A DNA stretch of 64,000 bases from DASUNP01 sp035249305 (GTDB lineage: Bacteria; Acidobacteriota; Blastocatellia; UBA7656). Positions 9,423 through 17,556 of this stretch are shown in pieces (the first letter of the stretch is position 1; the number at the start of each line of letters is the position of its first letter). The stretch lies in NCBI GenBank assembly GCA_035249305.1, contig DATFGQ010000034.1:1-64000 (forward strand), read 5' to 3'. The notes below the pieces were generated by a model. The model worked only from the letters and a program-made list of their open reading frames with translations, had not been told where the DNA came from and searched no databases. A program made the position numbers and the translations under genes.

Positions 9423-10436
9423 ATGAATGCGCGCGTGGCTGTGTTGATTGCGGCCGCTTTCGCGAGCTGGGTCGCGGCGGCCCCCGCGCTCGCGCAAGAG
9501 GGCTCGAAGCCTCAAGCGGCGCCGCCGCGGTTGATTTCGGATCTGAAGAGCAAGAAGGCCGACACGCGCCGCGCGGCCGCAACCCAGCTCGGGCAGATTC
9601 GAGCGCGCGAATCGGTCCGCCCGCTGATCGCCGCGCTGGCGGACGCCGACGTAACGGTGCGCGAAGCGGCGGCCTTCGCCCTTGGGCAGATAGCCGACGC
9701 CACGGCCTCGCTCCCCCTGACGCGCGCGCTGGCCGATAAGGACACGGAGGTGCGCGCGTCGGCGGCCTTCGCCTTAGGCATGATCGGCGAGCGCAAATCG
9801 CTCCAGGCGCTTTCGGACGCTCTGGCCGACGAAGAGCCGGCCGTGCGCGCGGCGGCGGCCACTGCGCTCGGGCTGATGCAAGACCCCCAGGCCGTGGACG
9901 AGCTGGTGGCGATGCTCAACGACCCGTCTTTCGACGTGAGGTATGACGCCGTCTGGGCGCTCGGTTACATAGGCGAGCCCGACGCGGTCGAACCGCTGAA
10001 CACAGCGCTGTTGAACTTAAGCTCGCTTCAGGTGAGCGACACGTTGCGCGAAGCATTTCGTCAGAACGCCCAGAACGCGCTCGAAAGTTTGAGGACGACC
10101 GAATACGTCGAGCGCACGCGCCAGCGCATAGTCGAGCCGCCCGACCGCCCGAATGAGCCTAAGACGTACTCGATGGCGATCACCCCCGCGACGATTCAGG
10201 AATCGGTCCAGCCTGCCCCGACCGAGCGGGCGGACCGCGCGAAGGTCCAGGGCGCGGTCACCCTCAAAGTTCTTGTGGGGGCCGACGGGCGGGCGGTCCG
10301 GGCTTACGTTACGCGCCGCCTGGGCCACGGGCTCGACCACAGGGCCGCAGAAGCTATCTTGCAGTATCGATTCATCCCGGCCAAGCAGGGCGGACTGCCG
10401 CAGACGACATGGATGAATATCGATGTGAAGTTTTAG
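9423..10436 (+). CDS. secreted HEAT-repeat protein with TonB-type C-terminal domain
   Basis: 337 residues from the ATG at 9423; an in-frame GTG at 9393 only lengthens the signal peptide. A typical signal peptide ends at PALAQ. Five or so HEAT/PBS-lyase-type repeats follow (about 35-200), each with the pattern VRxAAAxALGxI. After a linker, residues about 255-337 form a TonB C-terminal-like domain (GAVTLKVLVGADGRAVRAYV ... AILQYRFIPAKQGG). There is no membrane helix beyond the signal, so the protein is probably periplasmic and not an energised TonB. Such TonB-fold domains with scaffolding repeats are frequent in Acidobacteria; the partner is unknown. The gene is followed by a perfect hairpin and then the amidohydrolase gene. 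Confidence 0.8.
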   Translation: MNARVAVLIAAAFASWVAAAPALAQEGSKPQAAPPRLISDLKSKKADTRRAAATQLGQIRARESVRPLIAALADADVTVREAAAFALGQIADATASLPLTRALADKDTEVRASAAFALGMIGERKSLQALSDALADEEPAVRAAAATALGLMQDPQAVDELVAMLNDPSFDVRYDAVWALGYIGEPDAVEPLNTALLNLSSLQVSDTLREAFRQNAQNALESLRTTEYVERTRQRIVEPPDRPNEPKTYSMAITPATIQESVQPAPTERADRAKVQGAVTLKVLVGADGRAVRAYVTRRLGHGLDHRAAEAILQYRFIPAKQGGLPQTTWMNIDVKF

Positions 10437-10440
10437 TAGT

Positions 10441-10474
10441 CAGTAGCCAGTAGCTTAGATTCTACTGGCTACTG
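10441..10474. repeat. perfect 13-bp hairpin (CAGTAGCCAGTAG family)
   Basis: Arms 10441-10453 and 10462-10474 pair perfectly around an 8-base loop. The element starts a few bases after the HEAT gene stop and ends shortly before the next start codon. Its build, two near-identical tandem six-base blocks per arm, is the same as that of the AGTGCTGAG elements elsewhere in the window, but the sequence differs. Confidence 0.8.
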
Positions 10475-10499
10475 ACCACTGAGGATTGGAGTAGAAATC

Positions 10500-11369
10500 A
10501 TGCCAAGGACAGTGAAGTGCGGATTGATCCAGGCGTCGAACGCCTGTTCGATCGACGAGCCTATCGAGAAGATCAAGCAGGCCAACATAGAGAAGAATAT
10601 TCGATTCATCGAAGAGGCGGCCCGGCAGGGCGTCCAGATCATCTGCATGCAGGAGGTCTTCACCACGCCTTACTTCTGCGCGGAGCAGGACAAGCGGTGG
10701 TACGAGGCCGTCGAGCCGATACCCGACGGCCCGACCGTGCGCCTGATGCAAGAGGTCGCGCGCCAGCACGGGATGGTCATCATCGTGCCCATCTACGAAG
10801 AAGAGATCACGGGCGTCTATTACAACACGGCCGCCGTCATCGACGCCGACGGCAAATACCTCGGCAAGTACCGCAAGAACCACATACCGCACACTGCGCC
10901 GGGCTTCTGGGAGAAGTTCTACTTCAAGCCGGGGAACCTCGGCTACCCCGCCTTCGACACGGCCTTCGCGCGCATAGGCGTCTACATCTGCTACGACCGC
11001 CACTTCCCGGAAGGCGCGCGCGCTCTCGGGCTGGCCGGCGCAGAGATAGTCTTCAACCCTTCGGCGACGGTGGCGGGGCTGAGCGAATACCTCTGGGAGC
11101 TTGAGCAGCCCGCGCACGCCGTAGCCAACGGGTATTTCGTCGGCGCGATAAACCGCGTGGGCCACGAACAGCCGTGGGACATAGGCGAGTTTTACGGGAA
11201 GAGTTATTTCTGCAACCCGCGCGGCAAGATCATCTCTCAGGCGTCGCGCGACTCGGACGAGCTGGTCGTGGCCGACCTCGACCTGGAGCAGATACGCGAG
11301 GTGCGCAACGTCTGGCAATTCTTCCGCGACCGCAGGCCCGAAACTTACGAACCGCTTGTAAAGGAATAG
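10500..11369 (+). CDS. nitrilase-superfamily amidohydrolase, beta-ureidopropionase-like
   Basis: 289 residues, a full-length carbon-nitrogen hydrolase of the branch holding beta-ureidopropionase and N-carbamoylputrescine amidase. The Glu-Lys-Cys catalytic triad is visible as Glu52 (MQEVF), Lys126 (KYRKNHIP) and Cys164 (YICYDRHFPE). The cytosolic enzyme should hydrolyse an N-carbamoyl amine or amino acid to CO2, ammonia and the free amine. Beta-ureidopropionase activity (last step of reductive pyrimidine breakdown) is favoured by the NCS1 permease upstream and the LLM oxidoreductase just downstream; the putrescine pathway remains possible. The LLM gene follows on the same strand after an AGTGCTGAG palindrome, so the pair may be an operon. 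Confidence 0.85.
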   Translation: MPRTVKCGLIQASNACSIDEPIEKIKQANIEKNIRFIEEAARQGVQIICMQEVFTTPYFCAEQDKRWYEAVEPIPDGPTVRLMQEVARQHGMVIIVPIYEEEITGVYYNTAAVIDADGKYLGKYRKNHIPHTAPGFWEKFYFKPGNLGYPAFDTAFARIGVYICYDRHFPEGARALGLAGAEIVFNPSATVAGLSEYLWELEQPAHAVANGYFVGAINRVGHEQPWDIGEFYGKSYFCNPRGKIISQASRDSDELVVADLDLEQIREVRNVWQFFRDRRPETYEPLVKE

Positions 11370-11433
11370 TGCTGAGTGCTGAGTCCTGAGTAATCGTCTT
11401 TCACTCAGGACTCAGCACTCAGCACTCAGCACT
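11368..11433. repeat. AGTGCTGAG/AGTCCTGAG palindromic element, copy 1
   Basis: Left arm 11368-11391 and right arm 11403-11426 are perfect reverse complements (24 bp) around an 11-base loop; one extra CAGCACT unit extends the right side and a T-run follows. It overlaps the last bases of the amidohydrolase stop codon and ends 15 bases before the LLM start codon. Six copies in the window share this design. Confidence 0.9.
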
Positions 11434-11448
11434 TTTTGAGGGACGCTT

Positions 11449-12450
11449 ATGCTCGAATTCGCAATCACGTTTAAGCCCGACATGCCGCACGAGCGGATCG
11501 TATCGCTCGCCCGCCAGGCCGAGGGCGCGGGGTTCACTTACAGTTGGATATTCGATTCGCACGTCTTGTGGCAGGAGCCCTACCCGCTGATGACGCTCAT
11601 CGCCGTAAACACCGAGCGCATGCGGCTGGGCACTTGCGTGACTAACCCGGCCGTGCGCGACGCGACGGTGACGGCGAGCCTGCTTGCGACGTTGAACCGC
11701 ATATCCGGCGGGCGTATGGACCTAGGCATAGGCCGTGGCGACAGCTCGCGCCGCGTCATGGGCAAGAAGCCTACTACGCTTGAGCGGTTAGAAGAGACTG
11801 TCAGCGTCATTCGCGACCTGAACGCGGGCAAGAAGCTCGAATACGAAGGGCGCGAGATACAGATGCCGTGGGCTACGGGCGAAGTCCCGCCGGTCTGGGT
11901 CGCGGGCTACGGGCCGAAGGCGCTGCGCTGCGCCGGCCGCATAGGCGACGGCGTGATACTACAGTTCGCCGACCCGCACCTGATCAAGTGGTGTCTGGGG
12001 TTCGTGCGCGAGGGGGCCGAAGAGGCGGGCCGCGACTTCTCGAAGATTCGCGTGATGAGCGCCGCGCCGGTCTGGGTCTCGGACGACCTGGCTAAGGCGC
12101 GCGACCATGTGCGCTGGTTCCCCGCGCTAGTCTCCAACCACGTCGTAGACCTTGTGTCTCGTTACAAGCCTGAAGAGCTGCCTGAAGAGCTGACCAGTTT
12201 TATACGCGACCGCAAGGGCTACAACTATCTGCACCACGCCGAGGTGGGAAGCTCGAACGCGGAGTTCGTGACCGACGACATAGTCGACCGCTTCGCGATA
12301 GTCGGGCCGGCGTCAGAGCACGTGCGAAGGCTCAGCGAGCTGGCCGACGTGGGAGTGACGCAATTCAACATCTACCTGATGAGCGGGGACGAAGAGGATA
12401 CTGTCGAGCAATATGGCCGCGACGTGTTGCCGGCGCTCAATCTCGGGTGA
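11449..12450 (+). CDS. LLM-class flavin/F420-dependent oxidoreductase
   Basis: 333 residues with the luciferase-like TIM-barrel pattern: MLEFAITFKPDMPHERI at the N-terminus, LGTCVTNPAVRDATVTASL around 59-77, GRMDLGIGRGDSS near 90 and VPPVWVAGYGPKAL near 146. It most resembles the F420-type subfamily (TIGR03842/CPS_4043-like) that tends to sit near hydantoin or pyrimidine degradation genes; cofactor choice between FMN and F420 cannot be decided here. The reaction is unknown. It follows the beta-ureidopropionase-like gene and is followed by a large palindrome array in a convergent gap. A GAGGG sequence lies eight bases before the ATG. Confidence 0.85.
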   Translation: MLEFAITFKPDMPHERIVSLARQAEGAGFTYSWIFDSHVLWQEPYPLMTLIAVNTERMRLGTCVTNPAVRDATVTASLLATLNRISGGRMDLGIGRGDSSRRVMGKKPTTLERLEETVSVIRDLNAGKKLEYEGREIQMPWATGEVPPVWVAGYGPKALRCAGRIGDGVILQFADPHLIKWCLGFVREGAEEAGRDFSKIRVMSAAPVWVSDDLAKARDHVRWFPALVSNHVVDLVSRYKPEELPEELTSFIRDRKGYNYLHHAEVGSSNAEFVTDDIVDRFAIVGPASEHVRRLSELADVGVTQFNIYLMSGDEEDTVEQYGRDVLPALNLG

Positions 12451-12481
12451 ATGTTCTACTAGTGTATTAGAAAAGTGAGTA

Positions 12482-12690
12482 AAAGCCCTGAAAGGGCTTC
12501 ATTCAATAGCCCGGCGCAACGCGCCGGGTGACGCGTCATACGAGACGAAGCCCTGAAAGGGCGCGATAAGAGTATCGCCCTTTCAGGGCTTCTCATTATT
12601 AACAACTCGGTTCCAGGGGCGTTGCCCCTGGCTATTAAATTTCGCCTCTTCGAGGCTTCTTATAGAATCGCCGCCCCTCCGGAGCTTGCC
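12482..12690. repeat. symmetric array of GCCCTGAAAGGGC-type palindromes, array 1
   Basis: A run of short perfect palindromes joined by TATTGAAT-like linkers: AAGCCCTGAAAGGGCTT at 12483, CCCGGCGCAACGCGCCGGG near 12510, a central module at 12550-12589 (GCCCTGAAAGGGC, a CGATAAGAGTATCG spacer, GCCCTTTCAGGGC), CCAGGGGCGTTGCCCCTGG at 12613, GCCTCTTCGAGGC at 12643 and a last imperfect unit. It fills the gap between the 3' ends of two convergent genes and could act as a two-way terminator. No transposase is nearby. Confidence 0.9.
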
Positions 12691-12713
12691 TTTGCAGACT
12701 TTTCAGTGACCCT

Positions 12714-13256
12714 CTAACAACGCAGCTCCTCGTCGGCGGAGATGGTCGTAGAGTACTTCTCCTGTTTGAACGGCTTGAACCCGCGCTTGAGGTAATTAGG
12801 CATCGCCGCCGGATCGTCGAGCGTGCAGGTGTGTAGCCAAACCCTGTTGGCTCCCTCCGACCACGCGCGCTCGACCGCCGCGCTCAACAGGTGCTTGCCC
12901 AACCCGCGGCCCAAGAACTCCGGCAGCAGTCCGAAGTAGGCGATCTCGGTCGAGCCGTCTTCGTACCTCAAAAGCTCGAAATACCCGGCAGGCGCTCCGT
13001 CATAATACATCACCCAGAGCGTGATCGATTCATTAGCCAGATGCGCGCGGATCTCTTCGTCGGTCCACGCGAGTCGGTCTACCCAGTGGTAAAACCGCCC
13101 GACCTCTCTGTAGAGGTAGCGGTAAAACGAGGCCGGGCACTCGCGCACCTGCTCGATCCGCAGCCGGCTGTCGTTCAGGCGCGCGGGCTCAAGCTCTTCG
13201 GGCGCGCGCATCTCTAAGTAGGTCCGCGTCACTTCTACGCTCTTGTCGTCACTCAT
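12714..13256 (-). CDS. GNAT-family N-acetyltransferase
   Basis: 180 residues from the ATG at 13256 (MSDDKSVEV...). Longer readings into the upstream gene are unlikely because that gene ends at 13259, two bases away. The acetyl-CoA binding motif A is clear (LLPEFLGRGLGKHLL), preceded by the strand TEIAYFG and followed by VWLHTCTLDDPAAMPNYLKRGF, the usual motif B. The substrate is not known. It is the second gene of a minus-strand pair after a periplasmic TPR protein, and the close spacing suggests translational coupling. Confidence 0.85.
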   Translation of the reverse strand: MSDDKSVEVTRTYLEMRAPEELEPARLNDSRLRIEQVRECPASFYRYLYREVGRFYHWVDRLAWTDEEIRAHLANESITLWVMYYDGAPAGYFELLRYEDGSTEIAYFGLLPEFLGRGLGKHLLSAAVERAWSEGANRVWLHTCTLDDPAAMPNYLKRGFKPFKQEKYSTTISADEELRC

Positions 13257-13258
13257 CG

Positions 13259-14227
13259 CTATAGCCTTCTCGCCGCGGCCAGGAATCGCTCTGCTTCGGC
13301 TTTCATGAATGGACCGAAATTCGGGCGGTTCTCTTTCGCGCGCGCAAGCACGCGGCGGCAAGTCTCGTTCAGCTTCGCGCGGTTCTTGAGCCCCTGGTAT
13401 ATCCTCATCATGTAACGCGCGAAAGTCTGATTGTCGGGATACCTTTCGTAAAGCTTGCGCGCGACGGGCTCGGCCAGATCGAAAAGATTCTCTTTGAACG
13501 TGTATATCTCGACTAAGGCGAGCTGCGCGTCGACGCGCGTGAGCGGCGCGCGCTCGGCGGCCGTCTTCAAATACTGCAAGCCCTTTTCGCGGTCGCCGAT
13601 CGGGAGCGATTTCGCCCCGAGCACGGCCGTTGCGAGCCGGCCCAGCGAAGTGTCTGTCAGCAACCCGACCTGGTAATAAATATTCCCCGCCGCGAAATAG
13701 GCGTCCGCGTAATCCGGGGTGAGCTTCATAAGCTCGTCAAAGTTGTTCTGCGCCGCGCGCGCCGCCCGCGCCGCCGGTATGGCGTGATTCTGGTACAGGC
13801 TCAAGCGCGACCTCAGAGCGTAGGCCGAGCCGAGATAGTAGAACGCCTCTATCTCGTCGGCCTTAGATTTCGCCGCGCGCGCGCGAATCAATTCTGCTTT
13901 CTTGATCGCCGACGCGAGGAACGCTTCAATCGCGCTGTCGTGATCGCGAACGCCCTGGTCGAGCTTCGCCGCGTCGACGTAGGACTTCCACACGAGCGCC
14001 ACCGCGTTGTAAAAATCGCCCGCGGGCGAAGTCGCGTGATCCTGCGAGAGCTTATCGAAACGGCGCGCGGCTTCCGCGTAGTTGCCCTGGAAGACCAACT
14101 CCAACCCTTCGCTGATCTCTTTGGTTTGAGCCTGCGCCGACGGGCCAGACGCGGCGATGAGAAAAATGGCGGCGCAAAAAACTGCATATTTGCTTGGCCG
14201 TTGCGCGTACTTGATTATGAGCTTCAT
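13259..14227 (-). CDS. secreted TPR-like protein
   Basis: 322 residues with an N-terminal signal peptide (hydrophobic core AVFCAAIFLIAASG, cut after AQAQ). The rest is alpha-helical with several TPR-like units: SEGLELVFQGNYAEAARRF at about 39, a unit at about 155-190 (TPDYADAYFAAGNIYYQ), and repeats to the end. Length and layout fit the many periplasmic TPR proteins of Acidobacteria, with no catalytic motif. Probably a scaffold; the partner is unknown. The divergent LolA-like gene starts only 34 bases away, so the promoters of both genes must overlap coding DNA. Confidence 0.7.
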   Translation of the reverse strand: MKLIIKYAQRPSKYAVFCAAIFLIAASGPSAQAQTKEISEGLELVFQGNYAEAARRFDKLSQDHATSPAGDFYNAVALVWKSYVDAAKLDQGVRDHDSAIEAFLASAIKKAELIRARAAKSKADEIEAFYYLGSAYALRSRLSLYQNHAIPAARAARAAQNNFDELMKLTPDYADAYFAAGNIYYQVGLLTDTSLGRLATAVLGAKSLPIGDREKGLQYLKTAAERAPLTRVDAQLALVEIYTFKENLFDLAEPVARKLYERYPDNQTFARYMMRIYQGLKNRAKLNETCRRVLARAKENRPNFGPFMKAEAERFLAAARRL

Positions 14228-14261
14228 AATAACAACTCACAGCCCGCGAATAAGAGGATTT

Positions 14262-15794
14262 ATGAAAAGATTCATCACGCCCTTGATATTACTTATCGTT
14301 GCCATCCTGGCGCAAACGTCATTCGCCGCCGACAGCGCTAACAAGATCATAGACCGCTACAAGAAGGCTTCGGGCGGGGGCGCGATCAAGCGCGTCAAAA
14401 GCACTTCGATGTCCGGGACGGTGAAGGGGGCCGACGGCGCAGAGGGCCGCTTCGTCTACAGAGTGGCCGGGCCGGATCGCTTGAGAACCGACATCGACGT
14501 GGAAGGCTTCAAGGTGAGCGAGTGTTACAACGGCAAGTCCGCCTGGCGTATGGACGGGCGTGGCCTCAGGACCCTGCTCGGCGCGGAAGCTAAACGGCTG
14601 CGCCTGGAAGCCCTCGTCGCGAACAGCCGCCTGCAAGAGCTCTCGCGCAACCGCATAATCGCCGAGCCTCCCTCGAAGGCGACGGTCGAAGGGCGCGAGG
14701 CGAACGCCATCGAGCTGTCGAAAGACGACGCGCGCGTGAAGATATTCTTCGACGCAAAGACCAACCTGCCCGTCAAGCAGGAGCGGGAGAGGGCCGAGGG
14801 GCTGGAAGAGATTTTTTATGGCGATTACCGCGCCGTCGACGGCGTGATGGAGCCCTTCTCTATCAGGATCAAGAACGGCGCGGGAGAACTGACCGTCGCG
14901 CTGGATCGCGTCGCGCACAACGCTTCGGTCGACGATACGGCGTTCCGCCACCCGCAGGTGGAAGGCGCGCGCCCGCTGCCCGACCTCGAAACATTATTCA
15001 AAGCCGTGATCGCGAATCAGGAAAAGGTGGAAGAGATGCGCGAGCGGTACAGTTTCCGCGCCTCTGAGACCGAGCGCAAGCTCGAAAAAGACGGCCGCGT
15101 CAAAGAGACAGAGACTAAGGTCTACGACGTGACGCCGGTCGCGGGCTCGTTCGTCGAGCGGCTGATCAGCGTCAACGGCAAAGAGCTTACGCCGGCCGAG
15201 CGCGAGAAGGAGGACCGCCGCGTCGAGAAAGATGTCGAAGAGGCGCTCAAGCGGCGCGAGAAGCGGTTGAAGAAAGAGGCGCAGGCGCGCGAGCGCGGCA
15301 AGAAAGAAGAGGAGGAGGACGACGACATCACCATCCTCGATTTCCTGCGCATCAGCGAAGTGACTTCCGTGAGGCGCGAGATCTTTCGCGGCCATGAAGT
15401 GATCGCTTTCGACTTCGAGCCGCGCAAGGGATTCAAGCCTAAGAACCGCGCCGAGACGATCGTCAGCAAGCTCGCCGGCACGACATGGGTCGACGAAAAC
15501 GCCCGCCAGATCGTTCGGCTCGAAGCGCGCCTTACGAACTCTTTCAAGATGGGCGGCGGGCTGCTGGCGTCTATATCGCCGTCGTCGGCGTTTGCCTTCG
15601 AGCAGGAGAAGGTCGGCGACGAATTGTGGCTCCCTTCTTACGGCGAAGCGAACATATCGGCCAGGATAATGTTGTTCGCGAAATTCAACCGGAGCATGGA
15701 GCGCCGCTACAGCGACTATAAGAAATACCAGATCGACAGCGACTACGAGTTGGCGAAGCCTAAAGAGAATACGAAGCCCGACAGCCAGCCTTAA
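14262..15794 (+). CDS. secreted LolA-fold-like protein with charged coiled-coil insert
   Basis: 510 residues from the ATG at 14262, chosen because AAGAGG lies just upstream and the signal peptide (MKRFITPLILLIVAILAQTS) then has a normal length. Residues about 25-250 resemble lipoprotein-carrier (LolA/LolB) or outer-membrane lipoprotein-sorting folds, with YKKASGGGAIKRVKS and repeated beta strands. Residues about 310-365 are a highly charged Lys/Glu coiled-coil ending in EEEEDDD. Residues about 365-500 are again beta-rich and end in WLPSYGEANISARIMLF, like a second LolA-type half. It probably works in the periplasm or envelope; the exact role is unknown. It is divergent from the TPR protein. 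Confidence 0.65.
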   Translation: MKRFITPLILLIVAILAQTSFAADSANKIIDRYKKASGGGAIKRVKSTSMSGTVKGADGAEGRFVYRVAGPDRLRTDIDVEGFKVSECYNGKSAWRMDGRGLRTLLGAEAKRLRLEALVANSRLQELSRNRIIAEPPSKATVEGREANAIELSKDDARVKIFFDAKTNLPVKQERERAEGLEEIFYGDYRAVDGVMEPFSIRIKNGAGELTVALDRVAHNASVDDTAFRHPQVEGARPLPDLETLFKAVIANQEKVEEMRERYSFRASETERKLEKDGRVKETETKVYDVTPVAGSFVERLISVNGKELTPAEREKEDRRVEKDVEEALKRREKRLKKEAQARERGKKEEEEDDDITILDFLRISEVTSVRREIFRGHEVIAFDFEPRKGFKPKNRAETIVSKLAGTTWVDENARQIVRLEARLTNSFKMGGGLLASISPSSAFAFEQEKVGDELWLPSYGEANISARIMLFAKFNRSMERRYSDYKKYQIDSDYELAKPKENTKPDSQP

Positions 15795-15816
15795 AACAGA
15801 GCGGGTGCAAAGTGAA

Positions 15817-15911
15817 TGTAGGGGCAGGGCTTGTCCCTGCCCGGCGGCGCGTAAGCGCCGTACGTCATCGAGCTTCGCTCGATCCGGGCAGCCACAAGGG
15901 CTGCCCCTACA
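15817..15911. repeat. TGTAGGGGC...GCCCCTACA composite palindrome, copy 1
   Basis: Outer arms TGTAGGGGCAG and CTGCCCCTACA enclose smaller hairpins: GGGCTTGTCCCTGCCC, GGCGCGTAAGCGCC and CGAGCTTCGCTCG, then GGGCAGCCACAAGGGCTGCCC. The right half is nearly identical to the right half of the element at 23049-23209. It lies between co-directional genes, just before atpI. Confidence 0.85.
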
Positions 15912-15994
15912 GATGATTTGCAATAGGCTCTGAGCCTTTAAAATCCCTTGCTGGACAACCGCGCGAACGCGCTGATAAAATCAGCGGCTTTGAA

Positions 15995-16429
15995 ATGGGC
16001 GAAGACGGCGACCAGGAGAGTGAAGACCGTGCGGATAGTTTCACGGACCCGGCGGCGGTCGAGCGCCGCGTCTTGCGCAACATCTTTGCCGTCATAGCGT
16101 GCGCCATAGTCGCGGCGGCGTTTGCGGCGGACCTAAGCTTTATGCTCGGGCTCTTGCTCGGCGGGGCGCTGGCGCTGTTCAACTACAAGTGGCTGCACGC
16201 CTCTTTGAAGGTGGCGCTCGCCACCGGCACGGGGAAGGCAGCGCCGGGGACCGTGATGAAATTCGTCCTCCGCTGGGTCATCATAGGGGCGGCCGTCTAT
16301 GTAGCAAGTCTCACCGGTTATTTCAACCCGGTGGCGATCCTGGCAGGCTTGCTCTCGCCCGCCGTGGCCGTCATGATAGAAGCAGGATACGTTACATACA
16401 AAACCATAGTTCGCAACGGAGAAGAGTAA
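15995..16429 (+). CDS. atpI: ATP synthase protein I-like (AtpI)
   Basis: 144 residues: a hydrophilic N-terminal tail of about 30 residues and four hydrophobic helices (about 28-45, 48-64, 88-106, 110-130). The size, layout and position three bases before atpB match the small AtpI family that helps assemble the c-ring of F-type ATP synthases or supplies Mg2+. The family is weakly conserved, so assignment rests largely on context. No strong Shine-Dalgarno sequence is seen. A repeat element lies 84 bases upstream. Confidence 0.75.
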   Translation: MGEDGDQESEDRADSFTDPAAVERRVLRNIFAVIACAIVAAAFAADLSFMLGLLLGGALALFNYKWLHASLKVALATGTGKAAPGTVMKFVLRWVIIGAAVYVASLTGYFNPVAILAGLLSPAVAVMIEAGYVTYKTIVRNGEE

Positions 16430-16432
16430 CGA

Positions 16433-17281
16433 ATGTTAGCCGCCGAAGCGCATCACGTCCCGTTCATAGTCGAGCAGGTCAACCACTATCTCGGCCCGCC
16501 GGTGCTTGAGATTCAGAAGGCGATAATGCCCTCGATATACGGGCTGTTCGGCGCGCACTGGCACGAGCCCGCGCCGGGCGAGCTGATAATCCCCGCGCAC
16601 GTCATCTGGGCGATCCTTTTGATGATAATCGTCACCGTAGCCGTGCTGCTTCTTCGCGGGAAGCTATCGGTCGACAGGCCGTCGAAGGGGCAGCAGGTGC
16701 TCGAAGTGGTCGTCGAGCAGATTCGCGGCATGCTCGATCAGGTCATAGGCCCGTACGGGCGGCGCTACGTCCCGGTCGTCGGCACATTCGCGGTCTTCAT
16801 CTTGATAGGCAACCTGATGGGGCTTATCCCCGAGCTCGGAGCGCCGACCGAGAACATAAACGTCACGGGCGCGCTCGGGCTCACGTCGTTCCTCTATTAC
16901 ATCTCGATGGGTTTCCGCCAGCAGGGCATACGCTACTTGAAGCACTTCACGGGCGGGTTGACCGGGGTGATGCTGCCGACGCTCGGCATACTGATCTTCG
17001 TAGTCGAGATACTATCGAACACAGTGCGGCCGGTCACGCTCTCGCTCAGGCTGTTCGTAAACATGTTCGCGGACCATCAGATCGCCGGGGTCTTTTTGGA
17101 TTTAGCGCCGTGGCTCGTTCCGATCTTTACGATCATGCTCGGCGTGTTCGTATCGTTCGTGCAGACGTTCATCTTCATAATGCTCTCGATGGTTTATTTG
17201 TCAGAGACCGTGCCGCACGAAGAGCACGACGACGAAGAGTCGCACGGGCACGGACACGAAGCGGTAGCAGAAGCGCACTAA
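16433..17281 (+). CDS. atpB: F0F1 ATP synthase subunit a
   Basis: 282 residues, inner membrane, part of the proton path of F0. The conserved helix holding the essential arginine is clear (LSLRLFVNMFADH), as are NTVRPVTLSLRL and the C-terminal helix FVQTFIFIMLSMVYLSETV. A short amphipathic N-terminal helix precedes the first membrane span, and the C-terminus is rich in His and acidic residues (EEHDDEESHGHGHE), an odd tail. GGAG precedes the ATG. Gene order atpI-atpB-atpE is normal, but the b, delta, alpha, gamma, beta and epsilon genes are not in this window, so the operon is split. Confidence 0.95.
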   Translation: MLAAEAHHVPFIVEQVNHYLGPPVLEIQKAIMPSIYGLFGAHWHEPAPGELIIPAHVIWAILLMIIVTVAVLLLRGKLSVDRPSKGQQVLEVVVEQIRGMLDQVIGPYGRRYVPVVGTFAVFILIGNLMGLIPELGAPTENINVTGALGLTSFLYYISMGFRQQGIRYLKHFTGGLTGVMLPTLGILIFVVEILSNTVRPVTLSLRLFVNMFADHQIAGVFLDLAPWLVPIFTIMLGVFVSFVQTFIFIMLSMVYLSETVPHEEHDDEESHGHGHEAVAEAH

Positions 17282-17556
17282 TCGTTGCTTTTGATTTGGG
17301 GCGCGCGGGGTAGAGCTCTTAATAGAAGTTCGCAGCACGCATCGCTGGAGCCTTGCGACAATTAGGGGGAAGCAAGCGCATACCGGGTCCGTGGAAATAA
17401 TGCCCGAGCTTTACTGTCGACGCTCCTCCGTTTGATAACCCGCGCGGCGGATGCTAAGGCCAGGCGTCGGATGCCAGCCGTATACCTTCTTTATAATCAA
17501 GCTGACATCCGGAGTCGGGCGTCTGCGACCCGCGGCGCAAAACCTGGAGGAGAGAA

